Assembly (NCBI GenBank): GCA_937915765.1
Contig: CALGHE010000062.1
Location: 1 to 5,126, forward strand
DNA length: 5,126 bases
Reading direction: 5' to 3'
Source of the DNA: an uncultured Bacteroidales bacterium
GTDB taxonomy: Bacteria; Bacteroidota; Bacteroidia; Bacteroidales; Paludibacteraceae
The translations under genes and the position numbers were made by a program. The notes under the pieces are model-generated. The model was not told the DNA's origin, did no database searches, and worked only from the letters and a program-made list of their open reading frames with translations. Below are positions 1 to 5,126 of the stretch, piece after piece. How positions within the stretch are numbered: the first letter of the stretch is position 1; every line of letters starts with the position of its first letter.

Positions 1-120
1 GACGGCAAGGTGTCGCTCTCCAAAATGACTTTCTCTCACCAGATGGTGCGGCTCATCTTTGTGGAGCAGCTGTACAGGGCGATGACTATTTTGCGCGGTG
101 AGCCGTATCATCATGAGTAG
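1..120 (+). CDS. 3' end of an unrecognised protein (5' truncated)
   Basis: The first frame is open from the window edge to a TAG at 118-120 and encodes the last 39 residues of a protein, beginning DGKVSLSKMTF and ending GEPYHHE. The stretch is amphipathic (for example MVRLIFVEQLYRAMTIL, residues 15-31), which suggests a final alpha-helix in a soluble protein rather than a membrane segment. Codon choice (CTC, CTG, GTG, ATC) resembles the kinase gene that follows. The kinase start lies 44 bases downstream on the same strand, with no hairpin or T-run and no convincing promoter between them, so co-transcription is possible. I do not recognise the family from this fragment and assign no function. 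It could also be a chance open frame, but the composition and the position directly before a same-strand gene favour a real gene end. Confidence 0.62.
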   Translation, partial: DGKVSLSKMTFSHQMVRLIFVEQLYRAMTILRGEPYHHE

Positions 121-164
121 TTGAATGTGTCTGGACTAAAGCACGTTTTTGAATTATTGGGCAA

Positions 165-3100
165 ATGGGTGAGATTTTAAATGCGTTAAGGAAAATAAGT
201 TTTTTCAGAAATCTGAATAGCAAGGATCTGAAGTTTATCTTCGGCTCTTCGGTTGCTGTTTTGCTGTTTGTGCTGCTTGGCTTCTTCTTCGAGTCGCTTT
301 ATCATCATACTGCAGAGAGGCCGGTCGATTTTGCTGCGTTTGAGAGCACTTTGCACAAGAAGGAGCGTCTGGCTATGGAGGCTCTGCAGAATGTCAAGAA
401 GGAGGTTGATAAGTCTGGCGTTGGATATCTGTACAGAAGCCAGAAACTTTACGAAGATTCGGAGAGTAACGAAATGTGCCTTCTTGTAATAAGGAATGAC
501 GAGATTCTTTTTTGGTCAAATAATAGCATAGACTTGTCTTTCGGGCTGGACTCGATTACTCAAAGCTCTTTTTTTGTGGAGACTGCAAACTGTTATGTCG
601 AAGGGTTGCAGCTGCGAGGCGACGGCGAGTTTCGTTATGTGGCTCTGCTCAGAATAAAGGCTAAGGTGCATCCGGACGAGGACGACGTGCTGAACCGTTT
701 CGCCGACGGCTTTTCCCTTCCTTCTAAAGTGTCTATTGTGGAGAAGAACTCGGAGAATGCGTTTGCGGTGCGCTCGTGTTCTGGACAGTATCTTTTCTCC
801 TTGGAGAAGGAGACCGAATACAGACCTCTCGAACTGATTTATTGGCTTTGTTTCATTTCTTGGGGACTTGCGTTTGTGTGCCTTTTGCTTCTGTTTCAGA
901 GGGTGTTCGGACTGTTGAAAAACAGCAAGTTCGCATGGCTGAAGTTTTCTGTTGTCCCGATACCGTTTATTGTCTTGATGTCGGTGTTGCTATATTTCAG
1001 GGTGCCAGGCATAGTTTTTGAATGTGAGTTCTTCTCTCCGATATATTATGCTTCGAGTGTAGCGCCGTCAGTCGGACATCTTTTCTTTTACACGGTTTTG
1101 CTTTTGGTCTATTTGTTCATACTTAGCAAGCTGGACCTTAAAGTGATTCCGCTGGAGAAGTTTGCCAAAGGTCATAAGCTGGCGCTTGTCATATTGGCTC
1201 AGCTGCTGATGTCCTTGGCTTTTTTCCTTGCATATCAGATGACGGTCAACTTTGTGTATAATTCGAGCATGGACGTGGCTATTACGCTTATGCAGGACAT
1301 AACCGTGTTTACCGTATGCTCCATACTGCTTATACTTGGCTGGTTCGTGCTTTTCGTGTACTTTTGCTACATCGTGTCTGACTTGTACGCGCAAAGGTGC
1401 TCGTTCCGCATCATATTTTTGTCAAAACTGATTGTCTTGATGTTGTGCCTGATTGTGTGGCTGGCGTTTGACCGTGACCCGGACTATTTCGCGTTCCTGT
1501 ATTTTGTTGTTATCTCCGTGGTCGTTGATATTGCCAAGTATTATGACAAACAGCGCTCTTTTTTCATGGTGTCTGTAATTGCGTTCCTGCTGATAAATAT
1601 GGTGATTTCTATATCCTATTTTCATTGTGATATTCGTAATACTGCTAAATATCAGAGAGTTGCAGATAATTTGGCTTCTGGAAATATAATTAACAAAGAT
1701 GTGGTGGCCGAAAAGTTTATGGACAGACTTAGCATCAAGGTCAAGACGGATATTCTTCTCAGACGAATGGTTTGCGACTCGTTGGACAGAACTGCTGCGG
1801 TCGATTCGTTTTTGCAGGAAAAATATTTCAACGGTTTTTGGAAGAAGTATGATATGATGGCTCAGGTAGTGGAAAAGGGTGCTCCGTTCTCTGTAAACAA
1901 GAGCCGTTTTGGCAAGACTGTGCTTCTGTCGCCTAAGTTTGTGAAGGATAAGTGTGTGAGGGTTAATTCTACTAATTTCTTTGTCTGTACGGACGAAACT
2001 ATGTCGCTGAACTATTTGGGTGTCTTTGAGTATCAGGACAAAGTGCTTTACATCAAATTGTATCCGGATATGTCTTCAAACAGAAATAGTTACGATTTTC
2101 TGGGCTCTAACGGCAAGAAAATGGGACGTATGAATATATCTGTTGTGAAGTATCATAATAATGAAATGCTTTATATATCTGGTACCTATCATTATCCTAA
2201 CGTCTCCACATGGATTCCTAAAGTTAGACATGACAACTTTCAGTTCTATTCCAGCGGATATGTGCATTATGTGGCGAGGTTCGGAACGGACGGCTTTGTT
2301 GTGGTCAGCAAGCCGGAGCATCAGAGTTATTCTTACCTTATATTTGTCTCTTACCTTTTTGCGGTGTACCTCATTGTAGGGTTCGTAATATTGGGGCTTG
2401 GCAGAATGTGGAGCAAAGAGGGCAGGTGCTGGTCGCTGCTTTCGCGTATGCAGCTGTGGTTCCTTATCCCGATGATGCTCTCTATTGTGGTGCTGGGCGG
2501 GCTGACTATCTCGTTCTTCCTTAATCAGTTCAAAAAGAAGCAGATAGACGAACTTAGCTTCAGGGCGGCGTCTATCCAGCAAAATATCCAGAACAAGCTG
2601 GACATTAGGGAGAATCTGGACGAGGTTAGCGCAAGCGAGATGCACAAGTGGGCGGAGGAACTGTCCGGTTTGTTCCAGGCCGACATCGTCTTTTATGATG
2701 AAAACGGAGGGCAGGTGGCTTCCTCAAGGGCTATGTATGTGCTTGAGAGACGAAAGTACAGAAGGCTGATGTCGCCGCAGGCCATGTTCTCTATGCAGAT
2801 GGAGTATTATCAGGACGAAAAAAGAAACGGAGTGGAATTCCTCTCTTACTACACAAGACTTTACAATAAGCGAAACCAGCATCTGGGGTATCTGAATGTG
2901 CTGTCTTCGTCTGGCGCGGTTCAGATAAAGAACGAAATCTTCAATATCCTTGTGGTTATCATTGATGTCTATCTTGCTGTTATTCTGCTATCTATCTTGC
3001 TTATATGGATAGTGAACAAAAGCATGATGAACCCTATCACAACGCTCGCCAAAAAGTTTACGGAGTTTAAACTTACGGGTGAAAACTCTAAGGTCGAATA

Positions 3101-3887
3101 TGCTTACGAGGACGAAATCGGACAGCTGGTGTCGCAATACAACCTTATGGTTGACCAGCTGAAGGACAGCGCGGAGAAACTTGCTCAGTCGGAGCGTGAG
3201 TCGGCTTGGAGGGACATGGCGCGCCGTATCGCTCATGAAATCAAAAATCCGCTCACGCCTATGAAACTTAGCGTGCAGCAGTCCATAAGGAAGAAAGAGA
3301 TTGACCCGGACAATTTTGACGAATACTTCAAAAAGACAAGCAAGATACTGATTGAGCAGATTGATAACTTGTCGCGTATCGCGTCCGAGTTCTCTTCGTT
3401 CGCCAAAGCTTCTGTGATGGTGAAGGAGGATGTGGATATTGCCGAAAAACTGCAGTCGGTGGTGACGCTCTTTGAAAATAATAGCGAAGGGGTTAAGTTC
3501 TCTTTGAATATGAACGGACACGACTCTGCGGTGATTTTAGGTGACAATAAACAGATTCTTCAGGTGTTTAATAATTTGTTCAAAAACGCGATTCAGGCAA
3601 TTCCGGAGGGAAAGGACGGATTGGTGGACGTGAATTTTAACATCGAGCAGGATAGGGTCTTGATTCGTATTAAAGATAATGGTTGCGGTATTCCGAATGA
3701 AATCAGGGATAATTTGTTCCAGCCAAACTTCACGACGAAGACGAGCGGAATGGGACTGGGGCTGGCCATCGTGAAAAATATTCTGAAAAGCTCGGACGGG
3801 GATATCTGGTTCGAGTCTGAAGAGGGTGTCGGTACGACGTTTATAATAGATGTGCCGCTGAAAAAAATTAAAGGAGAAAAATTGTAA
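165..3887 (+). CDS. Large multi-pass membrane sensor histidine kinase, NtrY-like core
   Basis: Predicted inner-membrane sensor kinase that autophosphorylates a histidine and passes the phosphate to a response regulator. Twelve hydrophobic segments are visible, at about residues 24-45, 224-245, 261-280, 303-322, 338-358, 377-403, 415-435, 440-457, 465-486, 722-746, 763-786 and 925-950. Basic inter-segment loops agree with both termini being cytoplasmic. This leaves outside regions at 46-223, 487-721 and 787-924. The last resembles a Cache/PDC-type or NtrY periplasmic sensor (FYDENGGQVASS at 843-854). A HAMP linker follows (about 945-1003), then HisKA with the H-box MARRIAHEIKNPLTP (His1024), and HATPase_c with Asn1141, DNGCGIP at 1171-1177, the F-box around Phe1185-Phe1189 and GMGLGL at 1195-1200. 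All key catalytic residues are present. WRDMARRIAHEIKNP is the NtrY-like form of the H-box. No receiver or DNA-binding domain is fused, and no regulator gene is visible. The start is well set: an in-frame TGA lies at 150-152, ATG 165 is the first start after it, and it precedes the first membrane segment. The signal sensed is unknown. Confidence 0.96.
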   Translation: MGEILNALRKISFFRNLNSKDLKFIFGSSVAVLLFVLLGFFFESLYHHTAERPVDFAAFESTLHKKERLAMEALQNVKKEVDKSGVGYLYRSQKLYEDSESNEMCLLVIRNDEILFWSNNSIDLSFGLDSITQSSFFVETANCYVEGLQLRGDGEFRYVALLRIKAKVHPDEDDVLNRFADGFSLPSKVSIVEKNSENAFAVRSCSGQYLFSLEKETEYRPLELIYWLCFISWGLAFVCLLLLFQRVFGLLKNSKFAWLKFSVVPIPFIVLMSVLLYFRVPGIVFECEFFSPIYYASSVAPSVGHLFFYTVLLLVYLFILSKLDLKVIPLEKFAKGHKLALVILAQLLMSLAFFLAYQMTVNFVYNSSMDVAITLMQDITVFTVCSILLILGWFVLFVYFCYIVSDLYAQRCSFRIIFLSKLIVLMLCLIVWLAFDRDPDYFAFLYFVVISVVVDIAKYYDKQRSFFMVSVIAFLLINMVISISYFHCDIRNTAKYQRVADNLASGNIINKDVVAEKFMDRLSIKVKTDILLRRMVCDSLDRTAAVDSFLQEKYFNGFWKKYDMMAQVVEKGAPFSVNKSRFGKTVLLSPKFVKDKCVRVNSTNFFVCTDETMSLNYLGVFEYQDKVLYIKLYPDMSSNRNSYDFLGSNGKKMGRMNISVVKYHNNEMLYISGTYHYPNVSTWIPKVRHDNFQFYSSGYVHYVARFGTDGFVVVSKPEHQSYSYLIFVSYLFAVYLIVGFVILGLGRMWSKEGRCWSLLSRMQLWFLIPMMLSIVVLGGLTISFFLNQFKKKQIDELSFRAASIQQNIQNKLDIRENLDEVSASEMHKWAEELSGLFQADIVFYDENGGQVASSRAMYVLERRKYRRLMSPQAMFSMQMEYYQDEKRNGVEFLSYYTRLYNKRNQHLGYLNVLSSSGAVQIKNEIFNILVVIIDVYLAVILLSILLIWIVNKSMMNPITTLAKKFTEFKLTGENSKVEYAYEDEIGQLVSQYNLMVDQLKDSAEKLAQSERESAWRDMARRIAHEIKNPLTPMKLSVQQSIRKKEIDPDNFDEYFKKTSKILIEQIDNLSRIASEFSSFAKASVMVKEDVDIAEKLQSVVTLFENNSEGVKFSLNMNGHDSAVILGDNKQILQVFNNLFKNAIQAIPEGKDGLVDVNFNIEQDRVLIRIKDNGCGIPNEIRDNLFQPNFTTKTSGMGLGLAIVKNILKSSDGDIWFESEEGVGTTFIIDVPLKKIKGEKL
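3871..3876 (+). promoter_or_regulatory. Possible Shine-Dalgarno-like AAGGAG before the CYTH gene, inside the kinase 3' end
   Basis: AAGGAG lies within the last codons of the kinase, 14 bases before the CYTH ATG. That is longer than a usual Shine-Dalgarno spacing, and Bacteroidota depend little on such sites. With only three bases between the kinase stop and the next ATG, the more likely mechanism is re-initiation or translational coupling by terminating ribosomes. The purine-rich stretch may help hold them in place. This is an inference from position only. Confidence 0.3.
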
Positions 3888-3890
3888 TAT

Positions 3891-4358
3891 ATGGCAACTG
3901 AGATAGAACGTAAATTTCTTCTGAAGGATGACTCTTGGAAAATGGAGTCGGACGGAGGTGTGCATTATGCGCAGGGTTATTTGAACGAGACCGGAAACAC
4001 CGTGAGAGTGCGCGTTGCGGGTGACAAAGGTTTCTTAACTGTTAAAAGTAAAAGCAAAGGAATTTCCAGACTTGAGTTTGAATATGAAATTCCTAAAGAG
4101 GATGCTTTGCAGATGATGGAACTGAGCCAGACGCCTATTGTGGAAAAGTTCAGACATAAAATTCGCAGAGGAAAGCACTGCTGGGAGATTGACGAGTTTA
4201 TGGGAGAGAACGAGGGACTTGTTGTTGCTGAGATTGAGCTTGAAAGTGAAGACGAACCGTTCGAACGGCCGGAGTGGCTTGGCGAGGAGGTTTCGGGAAT
4301 AAAGCGATTCTACAATTCGCACCTCGCAAAGAAACCTTACAAATACTGGTGGCTGTAA
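3891..4358 (+). CDS. CYTH-domain (triphosphate tunnel metalloenzyme) protein, putative inorganic triphosphatase
   Basis: A complete 155-residue protein, the usual length for short bacterial CYTH proteins, which are single-domain beta-barrel tunnels that bind a triphosphate with divalent metal. The signature ExExK is at the extreme N-terminus (Glu4, Glu6, Lys8 in EIERKFL), which also fixes the start. Other expected charged positions are present: Arg39 and Arg41 (VRVRV), Lys52 and Lys54 (TVKSK), Glu62 and Glu64 (RLEFE), Lys86 and Arg88 (VEKFRHK), Glu99 and Asp101 (WEIDEF), Glu114, Glu116 and Glu118 (AEIELES). A family-typical GEEVSGIKRFYNSHLA lies near the end. Characterised short bacterial members mostly hydrolyse inorganic tripolyphosphate. 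Substrate cannot be read from sequence, and thiamine triphosphate, nucleotide triphosphates or a cyclase role remain possible, although adenylate cyclase CyaB-type activity seems less likely. No signal peptide or membrane segment is seen, so it should be cytosolic. The gene starts three bases after the kinase stop, in the same frame, suggesting coupled expression. Confidence 0.94.
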   Translation: MATEIERKFLLKDDSWKMESDGGVHYAQGYLNETGNTVRVRVAGDKGFLTVKSKSKGISRLEFEYEIPKEDALQMMELSQTPIVEKFRHKIRRGKHCWEIDEFMGENEGLVVAEIELESEDEPFERPEWLGEEVSGIKRFYNSHLAKKPYKYWWL

Positions 4359-4374
4359 GGGTTTGCCTTTGCGA
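4324..4374 (+). other. Long imperfect hairpin straddling the CYTH stop codon
   Basis: TCGCAAAG at 4324-4331 pairs with CTTTGCGA at 4367-4374. AAA at 4332-4334 pairs with TTT at 4362-4364, leaving a GC bulge (4365-4366). CCTTAC at 4335-4340 pairs with GTAAGG at 4355-4360, with G4361 unpaired. This gives about 17 pairs around a 14-base loop. The TAA stop (4356-4358) lies in the 3' arm. The hairpin is followed by AAAAATT rather than a T-run, so it is not a classic intrinsic terminator on this strand. It might protect the 3' end of the transcript or contribute to termination. The pairing is seen directly; the role is inferred. Confidence 0.5.
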
Positions 4375-4390
4375 AAAATTTAAGGGGAGT

Positions 4391-4468
4391 ACACTTATAA
4401 TGTTACGAAAAACCGTTCGTTTATCAAACTGATAATCAATATTTAAGTGTGATTTTTGAGTTTTTTTT
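4391..4468 (+). terminator. Three-way-junction inverted repeat followed by T-runs; candidate terminator of the kinase-CYTH unit
   Basis: The arm 4391-4404 pairs with 4438-4450: ACACTTA with TAAGTGT and AATGTT with AATATT, giving 13 pairs with one G-U and a single bulged T at 4398. Inside, two hairpins abut directly: ACGAA (4405-4409) with TTCGT (4416-4420), and TTATCA (4421-4426) with TGATAA (4430-4435). Only two bases (4436-4437) join back to the outer stem. TTTTT (4453-4457) and an eight-T run (4461-4468) follow, as expected for intrinsic termination after the CYTH gene. The stems are AT-rich and therefore weak by terminator standards. A small structured RNA or a palindromic mobile remnant are alternatives. 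Confidence 0.45.
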
Positions 4469-4480
4469 AGGTCTCTCAAA
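4455..4480 (+). other. Short AT-rich inverted repeat around the T-run
   Basis: TTTGAG (4455-4460) and CTCAAA (4475-4480) are perfect complements around a 14-base spacer that contains the eight-T run. CAAATT (4477-4482) can alternatively pair with AATTTG (4495-4500), which overlaps the candidate -7 box. The two pairings are mutually exclusive. In DNA this AT-rich the repeats could be chance, and no function can be assigned. Confidence 0.25.
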
Positions 4481-4500
4481 TTAGTTTTTAATTAAATTTG
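4466..4500 (+). promoter_or_regulatory. Candidate Bacteroides-type promoter for the downstream membrane-protein gene
   Basis: TAAATTTG at 4493-4500 is an exact match to the Bacteroidota primary-sigma -7 consensus TAnnTTTG. The -33 element is only partial: TTTAG at 4466-4470, against the consensus TTTG, 22 bases upstream. Transcription would start around 4505-4508, giving a leader of about 40 bases before ATG 4548. The region is only about 20% G+C, so a chance match is quite possible. A second overlapping possibility is TTTG at 4497-4500 with TTGATTTG at 4524-4531, which would leave an implausibly short leader. Confidence 0.33.
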
Positions 4501-4547
4501 AACAGCTTCTAATGATATTTTAATTGATTTGTTAAATTCTAAGAAAG

Positions 4548-5126
4548 ATGAATAGATTTTTAGAAATATTACGAAAGGTGTTAATTGTAATTGTAAAAGC
4601 ATTAACAATTATTAACCTGGTAATCGCTCCTATTCTTTCCTATTTTGTGGGACAAGAATTGCAGCTTTTCCAGTTAGCGAGAGGTATAGCTTTTATAGTT
4701 AGTAGCTTGTGTATTATAATATCCTGTGTTTTGGTGGGGATTCTTGCACTTTTGAGTAGAGATATGGTGGGAAAAATATTGTGGGTAATATATGGTGTAG
4801 TTGTTTGTTTTTGCTTTCCTATTCTTATATCTGGCTGGATAGCACGACGGTTTAACGATAAACCCTGTGTGACAGTCGCCTTTGTTTCATCGAAAATAGG
4901 AGGGAAAAGCGTGAGGTCTAGACCTACCTATTATTATTGGTTTAAAGATGAGGATGGAAAGGTAATAAAAGATGAAATATCATGCTCTAATATGTCTGAT
5001 AAACATCCCAAAGATACTTTTTTAGTCGTTTTTAACGGATCAGAATTATATAGACATTACATTTTTGAATTTGCTCCAACCAAAGAGGAGATAGACAAAT
5101 ATATAGATGGTCCGAAAAGAATTTCA
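4548..5126 (+). CDS. Unrecognised membrane protein, about three N-terminal membrane segments plus a soluble domain (3' truncated)
   Basis: An open frame of 193 codons runs from ATG 4548 to the window edge without a stop. An in-frame TAA at 4533-4535 makes this ATG the first possible one. Only a weak purine stretch (AAGAAAG) precedes it. Hydrophobic segments are visible at about residues 11-33, 46-69 and 77-97. A mixed-charge soluble region then follows from about residue 98, with YYYWFKDEDGKVI (128-140), DTFLVVFNGSELYRHYIF (156-173) and a late PTKEEIDKYIDGP (177-189). The pattern of a short extended-strand domain after membrane helices recalls small bacterial beta-domain membrane proteins of the DUF3592 kind, but that is only a loose resemblance and I assign no function. 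The gene is AT-rich (about 34% G+C over most of its length) with many ATA, TTA and AGA codons, unlike the kinase. It may be close to its end here, but that cannot be seen. It appears to be a separate transcription unit from the kinase-CYTH pair. Confidence 0.8.
   Translation, partial: MNRFLEILRKVLIVIVKALTIINLVIAPILSYFVGQELQLFQLARGIAFIVSSLCIIISCVLVGILALLSRDMVGKILWVIYGVVVCFCFPILISGWIARRFNDKPCVTVAFVSSKIGGKSVRSRPTYYYWFKDEDGKVIKDEISCSNMSDKHPKDTFLVVFNGSELYRHYIFEFAPTKEEIDKYIDGPKRIS

Noticed and set aside
120..164. Promoter for the kinase in the short upstream gap
   Set aside because: TTTTTG is present at 146-151, but no TAnnTTTG box with a properly spaced TTTG was found in or just before the gap. 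Read-through from upstream is equally likely.
2076..2645. Minus-strand open frame of 189 codons
   Set aside because: It lies wholly within the kinase gene, antisense to its second outside domain and membrane segments. The product is low-complexity (rich in Arg, His and Gln) with no recognisable domain.
2988..3521. Minus-strand open frame of 177 codons opposite the HAMP-HisKA region
   Set aside because: It is antisense to a highly conserved kinase core. Its composition (His, Arg, Leu, Phe rich) is what antisense translation gives, with no family features.
3861..3867. Seven-A run near the kinase C-terminus as a programmed frameshift site feeding the CYTH gene
   Set aside because: The kinase and CYTH genes are in the same frame, so a shift of one base would leave the CYTH frame. 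A simple lysine-rich tail (PLKKIKGEKL) explains the run.
3537..3965. Minus-strand open frame across the kinase-CYTH junction
   Set aside because: It overlaps two well-supported genes on the other strand and shows no recognisable motifs or start context.
4391..4450. Integron attC-like recombination site
   Set aside because: The fold is palindromic with a bulged base, but no GTTRRRY / RYYYAAC core boxes are found at the expected ends and no integrase is in view.
4391..4450. Small transposon-like element with ACACTTA / TAAGTGT terminal repeats
   Set aside because: No target-site duplication flanks it (GGGGAGT on the left, GATTTTT on the right) and no second copy is in the window.
4198..4479. 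Minus-strand open frame covering the end of CYTH and the intergenic region
   Set aside because: Its start lies in the AT-rich intergenic DNA and most of it is antisense to the CYTH gene. It has a Gln-rich, low-complexity tail and no domain.

Overview
The window reads as Bacteroidota chromosomal DNA, probably from a Bacteroidales-type organism. The reasons are the very large multi-membrane-segment kinase with an NtrY-like core, the lack of strong Shine-Dalgarno sites, and one perfect match to the Bacteroides-type -7 box (TAnnTTTG). This assignment is an inference; there is no rRNA or other marker gene here.

Layout, all on the + strand: (1) the last 39 codons of an unrecognised gene (1-120); (2) a 44-base gap; (3) a 1240-residue membrane histidine kinase (165-3887), which fills 73% of the window; (4) three bases later, a complete 155-residue CYTH-domain triphosphatase (3891-4358); (5) a 189-base AT-rich intergenic stretch with striking inverted-repeat structure and a plausible terminator; (6) an AT-rich gene for an unrecognised membrane protein (4548-5126) that runs off the right edge.

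The kinase and the CYTH gene look like one translationally coupled unit. They lie in the same reading frame with a single TAA between them. The kinase has a complete catalytic core (phospho-acceptor His1024 and N, G1, F and G2 boxes). No response regulator is visible in the window, so its partner must lie elsewhere or upstream. Its input half is elaborate: twelve predicted membrane segments, three extracytoplasmic regions, and a block of eight membrane segments between the first two of them. The CYTH protein retains the ExExK signature and the charged residues of the tunnel fold, so it is predicted to hydrolyse a triphosphate-type substrate. How that relates to the kinase signal is unknown.

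The right end differs in character. G+C falls to about 20-32% in the intergenic region and about 34% in the last gene, whereas much of the kinase gene is 45-60%. The intergenic DNA can fold into a nearly fully paired 60-base three-way junction followed by T-runs. A second long imperfect hairpin straddles the CYTH stop codon. I see no CRISPR array, tRNA, rRNA, transposase or recombinase.
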